From Candidatus Dadabacteria bacterium CSP1-2 (GTDB lineage: Bacteria > Desulfobacterota_D > UBA1144 > Nemesobacterales > CSP1-2), in assembly GCA_001443445.1 (NCBI GenBank), contig LDXN01000004.1, forward strand, positions 1 through 64,000: a DNA stretch of 64,000 bases. The letters are read 5' to 3'. The notes under the pieces were generated by a model. That model saw only the letters and a list, made by a program, of their open reading frames with translations, ran no database searches and had not been told where the DNA came from. Position 1 is the stretch's first letter. The number at the start of each line of letters is the position of its first letter. Shown piece by piece: positions 9,888 to 18,880 of the stretch. The translations under genes were made by a program, and so were the position numbers.

Positions 9888-9995
9888 ATACCCGAGTGTC
9901 TTTATCGGGTATCTACAGACGACTTAAATACTGGATTCCTGCTAAAGCTTGTACCCATATGCATTAAGTGGGTAGCATGCGGGAATGACATTCCG
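9888..9995. repeat. Two adjacent palindromes
   Basis: ATACCCGAgtgtctttaTCGGGTAT (9888-9912) and ATTCCTGC...GTACCCA...GTGGGT...TGCGGGAAT. Confidence 0.75.
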
Positions 9996-10197
9996 TTGGC
10001 ATTTTAAACACTTTTCCATAGGAAATTGTATAAGAGAGCTAGTTTTGCGTAATATTTAGCTCAATCTTAGATGTATAGAGCTGTTTTAACTGTCAAACTT
10101 ATTAAGTTTACCTTTCCAATTTAAAAATCTCTCATTTTAAGTTGTCACGTCTTCAGTTTGTCCCAAACCAAAAGGAGTGTAAAATTTACACTCAATC

Positions 10198-11292
10198 ATG
10201 GCAAATATTAAATTTGGGATTGTAGCGCCGGCAGGAGAAGAACCAAAAAGGCTTTTGGATTTTATAAAGCGAGCCGAGGATTCCGGATTTGATAGCTTCT
10301 GGGCTGGAGATCACATGGTCTTTACGTCGAAGCCCAGAGCGTTTGACGTTTTATCAACGATTGGCGCAGCAGGAATTATTACAAAGAAAATATTCATGGG
10401 TTCTATTTCGGATTCACATAAACTTCACCCTGCGGTGTTTGCTCAGCGTCTTGCCACTCTAGACCACCTTACTGATGGAAGATTTATACTTGGCCTTGGG
10501 CTTGGCGAAGCGATGAACCTTGACCCTTATGGTATAAAGTGGAACAAACCACTTTCACGCATGGTTGAGTCAGTAAAGCTCATAAGAAAGCTCTGGGAAA
10601 GCCGTGAGCCGTTTGATTTTGATGGCGAGTTTTTTCAGTTCAGAAATGCTTTTTTAGATGCGAGGCCAGTTAAAGGAAATGTCCCGATCTATATTGCCGC
10701 ACACCGTCCGAGAAGCCTTCGCGTTGCTGCTGAGCTGGGAGATGGATGGATTACCCTTCCTCAACCCCCATTTTTATTTGCAAAAAAGAGAAAGCAGGTA
10801 GAAGAATGGAGAAAAAGTTCAGGGGGATCTGGGGTATCCCCGATCAGGTCGGGGATCAAGAGGGAGGGATTTCAGGGAACCGCATGGGATTTAGATAATT
10901 TTGACAAGTGCCAATATCTATTTACCTCGATTGCAAAGGATAAAGATGCTGCTTTTCGAGCCGTGGAACACCTTAGGCACATTTTGATCTGGTATGAACT
11001 CTATGAAGAGACCTACGGTATTAAACTGCCTGAAGAATATAGAGATTCCAGTTACTTGAATGTGCTTATAACAGATGAGATAGGAAAGCAAAAGCTTAGA
11101 GAGTTAGGAAAGCTATTTTCAAAAGAAGCGGTGCTTGATTTTACACTTTGTGGCTCAGCTAAAGATTGCATAAAGAGAATAGAAGAATATATAGAGGCTG
11201 GTGCTAATCATTTCCTTCTTCACGAGTTCAGCGCTGACGCTGAGTGGAGCTATAAAGTCCTGACAGAAGAGGTGATTCCGTATTTTAGGTGA
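10198..11292 (+). CDS. LLM-class (luciferase-like, F420/FMN-dependent) oxidoreductase
   Basis: FWAGDHMVF, ATLDHLTDGRFILGLGLGE, GDGWI motifs of the family. Confidence 0.9.
   Translation: MANIKFGIVAPAGEEPKRLLDFIKRAEDSGFDSFWAGDHMVFTSKPRAFDVLSTIGAAGIITKKIFMGSISDSHKLHPAVFAQRLATLDHLTDGRFILGLGLGEAMNLDPYGIKWNKPLSRMVESVKLIRKLWESREPFDFDGEFFQFRNAFLDARPVKGNVPIYIAAHRPRSLRVAAELGDGWITLPQPPFLFAKKRKQVEEWRKSSGGSGVSPIRSGIKREGFQGTAWDLDNFDKCQYLFTSIAKDKDAAFRAVEHLRHILIWYELYEETYGIKLPEEYRDSSYLNVLITDEIGKQKLRELGKLFSKEAVLDFTLCGSAKDCIKRIEEYIEAGANHFLLHEFSADAEWSYKVLTEEVIPYFR
10827..10858. repeat. Palindromic element inside the LLM-oxidoreductase CDS
   Basis: atctgGggtatccccgatcaggtcggggatca, 31/32 identical to 38122-38153. 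Confidence 0.9.
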
Positions 11293-11342
11293 TTTTTATA
11301 GATTTGAAACGATTATAGTGCAGACTTAATTTTATTGATATA

Positions 11343-12230
11343 ATGTCAGAAATTAGAAGATTAGTACTAGCTAAAAAACTTTACCTTCATGGTTGTGGTC
11401 ATGCATCCGCCAAGGATGAGGTAAGTAGAATGCTTGCTATTCACAATTTTGATAACGCTGTAGAAATAGTTTTGAAATGTGTGGCTACTAAACAAGAGCT
11501 TAAACCGGCAGGAAAATATTTTTACTTTGAGGAGCTTTTGAATAAAATAAAGGAATTATCACTAATAGAGCAGATAAGAGGTTTACATGAGGCAAGGAAC
11601 GCCGTACAGCATCAAGGAGAAATTCCTTCAATGGAAACAGTTATTAAATATAAAGGTTATGTGGAAGATTTCTTTAAAAAGGTTTGTAGCGAGATATTCA
11701 ATGTGCCTTATGAAGGATTATACCTTTCTCAACTAATCGAATATACGGAGTTAAGAGAACAAGTATTAAAGGCCGAAACGGCTTTTGAAGGGGGAGAATT
11801 TAAACAGTGTATAGAGTTATGTGAGGACGCACTTATATCCGCAACATTTGATGAAGCTGATATATTTCACACCGCAGGAAAACTAACTGTACATTGGGGA
11901 GCATCCGAAGAGTTTAAAAAGATTATCAGCGAAGATTATCCGGAAAAGTATAAAGAAAAAGATTTTTACGTGGTCGCAAAAGAATTAAGTAAGGCAATTC
12001 TGCAATTAGGACAGGCTGTAACAGGTATGCAATTTCTAGATGAATATAGAATGGACTTTCTAAAGCATAGGCAAATAATCGAAACCTTAGATGATTTATC
12101 TGACAATGAACTTAAAGATAGTGCTGAGTTTTCTTTAAATTTTGTTACCGATCTTATATTAAAATGGCAAGCAGAAGGAATGCTAAGAAGAGATAAAAAA
12201 AATGAATCAACCTTGTTCAATGGTGTATAA
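11343..12230 (+). CDS. Hypothetical protein with HEPN-like RNxxxH motif
   Basis: LHEARNAVQHQGEIPS (Rx4H) in an alpha-helical N-terminal region. Confidence 0.65.
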   Translation: MSEIRRLVLAKKLYLHGCGHASAKDEVSRMLAIHNFDNAVEIVLKCVATKQELKPAGKYFYFEELLNKIKELSLIEQIRGLHEARNAVQHQGEIPSMETVIKYKGYVEDFFKKVCSEIFNVPYEGLYLSQLIEYTELREQVLKAETAFEGGEFKQCIELCEDALISATFDEADIFHTAGKLTVHWGASEEFKKIISEDYPEKYKEKDFYVVAKELSKAILQLGQAVTGMQFLDEYRMDFLKHRQIIETLDDLSDNELKDSAEFSLNFVTDLILKWQAEGMLRRDKKNESTLFNGV

Positions 12231-12356
12231 CATACAATAAAGGCACAATGTCAAGAAAAAGCCTCTATCTGCTGCTATCAAGTGACATTCGTTTTTATTG
12301 ACACAGGTGTGATTTTTCTTTGACCCAAACTCAAGTCCACAGTAAAATTGTTGCAT
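12207..12356 (-). pseudogene. Possible N-terminal remnant of an IS110-family transposase
   Basis: MQQFYCGLEFGSKKNHTCVNKNE resembles IS110 N-termini (F-x-G-I-D-x-x-x-K-x-H); AAGGAGGTG SD upstream; 49 aa. Confidence 0.45.
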
Positions 12357-12405
12357 AAGGCACCTCCTTGAAAATGGTTTAGGTATAGGGAAAGGAGAAA
12401 CTGCA

Positions 12406-12645
12406 ATGGAATTTTGGGAAGGCGAACGCTGTGAATATTGTAACGGACTCATTGTCGAGAAGAAAGTCAACCTCTCTCGGAAGGTTAAAGGAAAGTATGT
12501 GCTTATCGAGAACGTGCCCGCTGGTGTCTGTAAAGGGTGCGGTACACGTTACTATGCAGCGAACGTACTCAAGACGATCGAAGAGACTATTCGTGGGCGC
12601 CGAAAGGCAAAGCGAGAAGTTCTTGTGCCTGTCTATTCGCTTTGA
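12406..12645 (+). CDS. YgiT-type zinc-finger protein (MqsA-like antitoxin family), orphan
   Basis: CEYCNG...CKGCGTRYY double CxxC and VxxVPAGVCxxCG signature. Confidence 0.85.
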   Translation: MEFWEGERCEYCNGLIVEKKVNLSRKVKGKYVLIENVPAGVCKGCGTRYYAANVLKTIEETIRGRRKAKREVLVPVYSL

Positions 12646-12675
12646 CTTTAAGTAGTCTTTCGAGAAAGGATTCAT

Positions 12676-14724
12676 CTACTTACTTCTTAGCTCAAATACT
12701 CCTTCCCAATCTTGGGAAGGCGGGGAGTTCTCGTATTCGTCGCAACGTCGCAGGTATTCTTGGGAGGGTTTATCGGATGGGTCTAGTTCCAGAATTTTTT
12801 CAAAATATTCTTTAGCCTCGTTCCACTTACGTTCTCTGTAGAGATTAACGCCTATACGGAACTTATCTAGGATCGCAGTTTTTTTCTCGTCCATTTCTCC
12901 TTTTTGTGAAACAAGTTCGTAGATTCTGACGGGTTCAGTTTTCCCTACTACACGAATAATATCTAATTCCCTTGCGATGACCTCTTCTTTCACAAGCTCG
13001 TAAGTCATTTCGGAAATAAGTATTTGAGTTCCGTAAATCTTATTTGCTCCTTCAAGCCTGCTTGCCAAATTTACCTCATCTCCTATTACCGTGTATTCAA
13101 AGCGGGATGAAGAGCCGATATTTCCCACCACCATCTCACCCGTGTTAATACCAAAACGGAATGTCCTCTCTGGAAGTCCCTGTGCTACCCATTTATCTTG
13201 TAGGTTTTTGAGAAACTCCCGACATCTAAGTGCTGCAAGGCAGGCAAGCAGGGCGTGATTTTCCTGTGGAACTGGAGCTCCCCAAAAAGCGACAATTGCA
13301 TCACCCTGAAACTGATTAATCGTTCCATCAAACTCAAGAATTGCAAAGCTCATTCCCTCAAAATACTCATTCAGGTGTTTTACTACCTCCTCAGGTGATA
13401 GGGTTTCTGACAAAGTAGTAAATCCTCCGATGTCAGAAAACATAACTGTAAGTTCCTTCTTTGTCCCACCAAGACGCACCATCTCAGGGTTTTTGATAAT
13501 TTCGGAAGCAACTGTCTTTGAAACATACCGCTCAAATGTAGATTTTATAAACTCCCTTTCCTTTAGACCTTTTACCATTTCATTAAATGCGCCGCCAAGC
13601 TCTTCAAGTTCATCCCCTGTTCGAATATCAACTGTTGTTTCAAGCTCTCCTTTCCCTATCTTTCTGGCTGCAAGAGCAAGTGCACGAACCGGCTTTGTGA
13701 CTCCTCCTGCTACTAGAAAGCTAAGACCTATAGCTATAACAAGGATTGTAACCCCTAGTACGAGAAGTGTGATTTGTAGTTTTCTAAGAAAACTAAGTTC
13801 TTCGGTAAGGGATTTAAGAACTATAAACCCACTCTGTTGCATCGGCATCCCTGGAAGGATGGATGCCCACCTGATTATAAAACGTTCATTACCGAGTGAT
13901 ACTTCACTGACAAAATCCTTATTTCCCTGATCAAACTCTAATATCTTCGAGCTAACAAGTTTTGATAGTTCTTCTTCCTTTTCAGGTGGAAGGGTTGTAG
14001 CATTAATACCCTCTTTTGAATAGAGAGCAATGTCAACGGAGGATATTTCTTTTATACTCTCCAGTGTTTTTTTATCTATTCTGCTTCCCCAAAAGACCAC
14101 TCCATGAATCTCCTCACCAAATGCTACAGGTTTTGCCACTAATTGATAGATAGACTCTTTAACTCCTTGAGGAAAAATTTTTACCCCTTTTTCATCGAAT
14201 AGGCGTGAGCTCCAAATACCCTCTGCTTCTCCCTCCTCGAATGTCTTTCTAAAAAGAGAGAGGTCGCTTAGGTTCTTGCCGAATTCATTTGGGTCTGCTT
14301 TTGTGAAGAGAAGCTCGCCCTCTGAGTTTGTGACAAGAAAGATATCACTTTTCTGGTATATAGGCAGGAATGGAAGGATTGAGTTAAGCCTAAGGTTTGA
14401 GTCCTTTAGTACCTCATTGTGGTCTGTAGGTGCGCCAAAACCAAAGTCCTCAGTTCCAACGGATGCGGTGGAAAGTATAGTGCGGAATTGAGGGTTACTC
14501 ATTGTGAGCGAGTTAATCTCGTCAGAGGCAAATTGAATTCTGAGCTCTTGGAGTTCTCTAAAGGCATATATAGTGCTATCGAATCTTTTTTTAATGTTCT
14601 CTTCGACACGGTTTTTTGTCGTTTGTTGAAGGACTAGGAGAACAGTTGCAATAGATAGGAAAACAATCGCGCCAAGAACGAGGAAAATCTTTGTTCTAAA
14701 GCTGAGCAGCAGTTTAGAAAACAT
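12676..14724 (-). CDS. Membrane adenylate/guanylate cyclase: sensor domain-HAMP-class III cyclase-TPR tail
   Basis: HAMP GGVTKPVRALALAARKIGKGE; cyclase MFSDIGGFTTLSE...GDAIVAFWGAP...GINTGEMVVGNIGS. Confidence 0.92.
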   Translation of the reverse strand: MFSKLLLSFRTKIFLVLGAIVFLSIATVLLVLQQTTKNRVEENIKKRFDSTIYAFRELQELRIQFASDEINSLTMSNPQFRTILSTASVGTEDFGFGAPTDHNEVLKDSNLRLNSILPFLPIYQKSDIFLVTNSEGELLFTKADPNEFGKNLSDLSLFRKTFEEGEAEGIWSSRLFDEKGVKIFPQGVKESIYQLVAKPVAFGEEIHGVVFWGSRIDKKTLESIKEISSVDIALYSKEGINATTLPPEKEEELSKLVSSKILEFDQGNKDFVSEVSLGNERFIIRWASILPGMPMQQSGFIVLKSLTEELSFLRKLQITLLVLGVTILVIAIGLSFLVAGGVTKPVRALALAARKIGKGELETTVDIRTGDELEELGGAFNEMVKGLKEREFIKSTFERYVSKTVASEIIKNPEMVRLGGTKKELTVMFSDIGGFTTLSETLSPEEVVKHLNEYFEGMSFAILEFDGTINQFQGDAIVAFWGAPVPQENHALLACLAALRCREFLKNLQDKWVAQGLPERTFRFGINTGEMVVGNIGSSSRFEYTVIGDEVNLASRLEGANKIYGTQILISEMTYELVKEEVIARELDIIRVVGKTEPVRIYELVSQKGEMDEKKTAILDKFRIGVNLYRERKWNEAKEYFEKILELDPSDKPSQEYLRRCDEYENSPPSQDWEGVFELRSK

Positions 14725-15438
14725 TTAAGACTCCCAGTCATCCTGATATCCTGGATAGTTGGAGCCGTCTTTTCTCTTATGAGGTGGTATCTTTTCAACT
14801 TCTTTGAGTTCAAAATTTATTACTGTTTCTTGTCCTGGAAGGACTTCTATATCACTGCTCATTCTTTGGGTCTTGGGTTTCCACGCGTTTATCGTATATC
14901 TACCTGGTGGTACGTTGGGTATAACGAATTTACCTTCTTTATCGGTCTTCCCAAAGGCGTTGTTTTCAAGGACAAGAACGAAAGAAATCATCTGGGGGTG
15001 GATATTACAGAAAACAGGAACTAAACCGGCTTTGTCGAATGTAATATCCTTTGGCGGGTCGGTAGATTTGTATTGACCGAGGTCAAAGGACTTAACAGGC
15101 GACACAGAAAAGACATTATGGTATATACCATCACGATTAGGGAAGCTAACAGTCTGCCCGGCGACTATCGGAAGGAGCGTAGGGTTAAAGGCTTTATTTT
15201 GCTGCACTAGATTTGAAACATCTTTTGATGGTTTTGTTTCAAATCCTGTAAGATAAACAACAACCCCACTCATATCATCCTTCTCTTTAAGATCGCCAAT
15301 AAAATTCTTTCCAAAGACCTTCACGGTGCCAGTAATCTTACCGTAGCCTTTATTGTGGTTTGAGGTTTGAGAATAACCGATTATAGATATCCAGAAGGGT
15401 AAAATTAATGAAGCTAAAAAAATAATCCACTTCTTCAT
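14725..15438 (-). CDS. Secreted cupredoxin/carboxypeptidase-regulatory-like protein
   Basis: Signal peptide; VVVYLTG; FPNRDGIYHNVFSVSPVKSFDLG; VFCNIHPQM; GKFVIPNVPPGRYTINAW. Confidence 0.8.
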   Translation of the reverse strand: MKKWIIFLASLILPFWISIIGYSQTSNHNKGYGKITGTVKVFGKNFIGDLKEKDDMSGVVVYLTGFETKPSKDVSNLVQQNKAFNPTLLPIVAGQTVSFPNRDGIYHNVFSVSPVKSFDLGQYKSTDPPKDITFDKAGLVPVFCNIHPQMISFVLVLENNAFGKTDKEGKFVIPNVPPGRYTINAWKPKTQRMSSDIEVLPGQETVINFELKEVEKIPPHKRKDGSNYPGYQDDWES

Positions 15439-15487
15439 TTAGATTCCCTGAAAATACTAGTAAATTATACCATTCTTCAAAATAGCT

Positions 15488-16891
15488 TTAAAAACTTACA
15501 GTAAGCTGGGCTCTTACCCTGTTTATATCATCGTCAATAAACTCATCTCTAATAAATGAGTAATCAAACTGAAGCTTTAAGTTACGATCCCTTATGAAAT
15601 AGAAACTTAAACCAGGGGTTATCTCCCAGATTTTGTCATCACCAAAATCGTTACCAAGGTCTATGATAGCAAACCTTCCTGCAACCTCTATAAGCTTAGG
15701 AATAAGAAACACGCCGGACTGAACTCTAACTCCCTGTGAAAGCGCACTGTCTATGCCTGCTTCATCTGGGTTAATATTTCTCAGATCGTATTCTGCCTCG
15801 AGGGAAAAGATTAAATATTTAACCGAAATATCGGCTGAGAACTGGAATATATTGCTTTTATCAGATCCTAAAGCAAACATCCTATTGTTAATAACAACGT
15901 TGTCAGGGCTATCGTTCACGGGTTTATATCCGGGAAGAAACGCTACGGCGGCACTTATTGCAATTAGGGGCGTTTCAGTATCTGCAAAAGAGCCTTGCGA
16001 ATAAGCGTATTCACCTGAAACAGGGAATGGGTTAATAGACGAATATCTAGGTTCTCCGGTTGGAGTGAACATAACTCTTCCAACATAAAGCAGGTTGGAG
16101 TTTTCATTTATAGAATTCCTTCCAGCGCTGTTGAATACACCAACGCCGTATGTGACGAATCTATTCACTACTCCTCCTAACCCAACACCTATATGACGAC
16201 CTAAGCTAAATTCTCGATTTACGATAGAGTTATCAACGAGCTGGAGGTTAAAAGGATCGGTTAGCTCTTCTCTATTAAAAGGGACTCTATACTGACCAAT
16301 TCTTGGAACTACCTCTGTTTTCTTTGCAAAGTCGAGAAAGTAGTCAAGGAGTTCAACATCGCCACTTGCTTCGAGTATCAACAAATATTTTAACCAGGAA
16401 CGGAAAGCATTTCCTCTAAAAGAGATCCACAACCTTCTTATATCAAAACTAGTAGCTGTATCATCAGCATCATCCTCGACAAAGAAGAGGAATTGGGAAC
16501 GGATGTTAAACTTAAGGGAGAATAAATCATCCTGAGTCCTGATAAAAAACCCATTACTGTAACCGACTTCAATGTTCTTCCACCACTCAATCACGTAGGT
16601 TTTCGCTGGGGCTTCTTCTGCTTCCTCAGGTGGCTTACTTGGCTCAACATATTCTTTTTCCCTTTTGCTCTCAGTCTCAAGTTGCTCGATTCGTTTTTGT
16701 AATTCCTCTATTTGCTTTTGTTGCTCCTCTTTAACCTTCTGGATCTCGGATTTAAGCCTCTCAATTTCTTTACTCCTTTCGTCGGGTTCGGGAGGGTTTT
16801 GACCATATGTTTTTGAAGACAAAGAAAATAAGAAAAAGAGAAGCACAAGAGTTATGAAAGTGAATCTTACCTCTTTTGACGTTAGCAGCAT
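15488..16891 (-). CDS. Phosphate-selective porin O/P-like outer membrane protein with coiled-coil N-terminus
   Basis: Signal peptide, KEEQQKQIEELQKRIEQLE, RRLWISFRGNAF..YLLILE, C-terminal aromatic F. Confidence 0.82.
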   Translation of the reverse strand: MLLTSKEVRFTFITLVLLFFLFSLSSKTYGQNPPEPDERSKEIERLKSEIQKVKEEQQKQIEELQKRIEQLETESKREKEYVEPSKPPEEAEEAPAKTYVIEWWKNIEVGYSNGFFIRTQDDLFSLKFNIRSQFLFFVEDDADDTATSFDIRRLWISFRGNAFRSWLKYLLILEASGDVELLDYFLDFAKKTEVVPRIGQYRVPFNREELTDPFNLQLVDNSIVNREFSLGRHIGVGLGGVVNRFVTYGVGVFNSAGRNSINENSNLLYVGRVMFTPTGEPRYSSINPFPVSGEYAYSQGSFADTETPLIAISAAVAFLPGYKPVNDSPDNVVINNRMFALGSDKSNIFQFSADISVKYLIFSLEAEYDLRNINPDEAGIDSALSQGVRVQSGVFLIPKLIEVAGRFAIIDLGNDFGDDKIWEITPGLSFYFIRDRNLKLQFDYSFIRDEFIDDDINRVRAQLTVSF

Positions 16892-17018
16892 TCGTATGGT
16901 TAAGAATGAAGTCTATTAGTTTTATTCATACATCTTATTGTATACAATCATATATATCAAAGTAAGTGGTATTATTTGATTCGCAGTGTGAATCAAATGC
17001 AAATAGAAGGAGAAAACC

Positions 17019-18320
17019 ATGAATATTCCAGAGGGACTAAACATTGCTCTAAATTTCGGCCTTCTTGATTCGATATTTTCAAGGCGTTCAAGAAGGTTTG
17101 GTTTAGGAATGGAGATAAAAGATGGAACATTAAGACACAAATCTAGGTTTGAGCCAATACCCCTAACTGAGTTAGAAGAAGCATTCCTAATCTGGGCTGG
17201 AACAGGAATGACTGGGCTATCGCTCGGTGACCTACCGAGAACCGGAATCTCTTGGCTCTTTCAGTGGACTGGACGTAGTTGGCCCTGTTCATGCAACTCG
17301 CATTCAACAGAGCTCTTCTATACAAATGACAAAGGAGTATATATGGTAAAACTCTTTAACCTCATGCCTGAGCAGGGTGAGACAGCGATTTTTTCAGGCA
17401 AATCAGAGGAGGAAAAACTAGATAAAATACTTCGTCTCTTTAGAAAGAGTTTGATTAAGCTTCAGGATGGAAGGGCGGATTTGCCAAAAGGCGAGCCTGG
17501 GCTTTTCGATTTCAATGTATGGAACACCAATAAGCCTGGGACTACTTTTTTCATTCCTGTTACAAACATAACGGTTGAATACATGGTTCTTCTTTTTATC
17601 TACTTCGGCTCAAAATATGGGTTCAATATAATAGATGAGTTGAACGGTGGAAGGTCATGCGGTCTAGATAAATGGATTGAGAAGGGTTATATAAGAAACG
17701 ATGTAAGATTGTCTCTTTTTGATCTTGAATTACGGGTTCTTACAACACTAAATGTTGAGCAGGCTTTTATCTGCCAAAATATGAATCTTGCCCTTCAGGC
17801 GCTTGGACTAGGTGGATGGGCTTTTACAGGACTTCTTCCGCATTATGCTTTGGGTGTGGACCCTGCTTACAAGGGATTGGGTTTCAGATTCATAAAACCT
17901 GAAAAAAGTCTAAGGAGCATGCTGAGTCCGGTTCCAGTAGGGCGTGACGGCGTTTTTGAAGCGCTCTGTCCGCCATATGTAAAGGATATGAGCGAAGCTG
18001 TAGATAAATTTCTCAAAATGAGAGGGGATTTCTGGAAAGAGGGAAATCCATATCCTTACCAGGATCCACAGGGAGTGCTTCAGGATGAATACCATCCCTC
18101 GGAGGTGAGAATACAGATTGTAAAGGATTTCTGCACCTATGTTTATGAAAACTATGGAAGATTCCCTGCCTTTCTTGATCCTATGTTTGCAAGATTAGTT
18201 TTTCAGGCTCATCATCTTGATCTGGAATTCTATGACAAGCATTACACGGAAGGAGCATATACAGAGGTTCATAGAAATCACTTTAAACTCTGGCACCCGG
18301 AGCTTGCGGAACAAAGTTAG
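17019..18320 (+). CDS. Conserved-looking hypothetical protein, possible nitroreductase-fold
   Basis: SRRSRRFGLGMEI...PLTELEEAFLIWAGTGMTG and NVEQAFICQNMNLALQALGLGGWAFTG resemble nitroreductase segments. Confidence 0.55.
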   Translation: MNIPEGLNIALNFGLLDSIFSRRSRRFGLGMEIKDGTLRHKSRFEPIPLTELEEAFLIWAGTGMTGLSLGDLPRTGISWLFQWTGRSWPCSCNSHSTELFYTNDKGVYMVKLFNLMPEQGETAIFSGKSEEEKLDKILRLFRKSLIKLQDGRADLPKGEPGLFDFNVWNTNKPGTTFFIPVTNITVEYMVLLFIYFGSKYGFNIIDELNGGRSCGLDKWIEKGYIRNDVRLSLFDLELRVLTTLNVEQAFICQNMNLALQALGLGGWAFTGLLPHYALGVDPAYKGLGFRFIKPEKSLRSMLSPVPVGRDGVFEALCPPYVKDMSEAVDKFLKMRGDFWKEGNPYPYQDPQGVLQDEYHPSEVRIQIVKDFCTYVYENYGRFPAFLDPMFARLVFQAHHLDLEFYDKHYTEGAYTEVHRNHFKLWHPELAEQS

Positions 18321-18410
18321 CCACAGAGACCACAGAGGATATTGAGAAAAGATTTAAATAAATTTTTGTTTTTTCCTCTCTCCGTGTTCTCTGTGTCCTC
18401 TGTGGCTTAA
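18317..18410. repeat. Imperfect palindrome overlapping stop codon
   Basis: ttagccacagagaccacagagga / rc of ctccgtgttctctgtgtcctctgtggcttaa. Confidence 0.85.
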
Positions 18411-18443
18411 TTCAAAGTCGTCACCGTTGTGTAGGTTACCAAC

Positions 18444-18749
18444 ATGAAAATACACTACAAGCGTCTTAAGACAAAGAGCGGGGGAGAGCAAGATGTTCTC
18501 TATGTTCCTGATAGGTGTGTCATTCTCCATAATCTGGATCTAGATACATATCTTTATAGTCCTAAGGAAGATTGGCTTAGAAAGTACGGAAAGGTCAAGG
18601 GAAAAGTAGAGAGCGAAATAGAAGTAGATGAAACCGAGATTAAAAAACTAATAGATATCGGAGAGATCTACATTGATCCTAGGGGTAGGATTCATGACAT
18701 AGATGATATGGGATTCCGAGAGTTATTTAATTCTTTGATACCGAGGTAG
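18444..18749 (+). CDS. Hypothetical protein
   Basis: 101-aa ORF with coding-like composition. Confidence 0.55.
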   Translation: MKIHYKRLKTKSGGEQDVLYVPDRCVILHNLDLDTYLYSPKEDWLRKYGKVKGKVESEIEVDETEIKKLIDIGEIYIDPRGRIHDIDDMGFRELFNSLIPR

Positions 18750-18880
18750 TTTCTTAAACTCAATTATCCCAAATAATGCGTTAAGAAGATAGCAAGGATG
18801 AAAGATATCCCCTCTTTCCTTGAACTTATAGGCACAAGCGTGTATAAAGTAAAGGAAATTAACAATACCAGGAGGTAGTA

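Noticed and set aside
13430-13930. 166-aa plus-strand ORF
   Set aside because: Antisense shadow of the adenylate cyclase gene.
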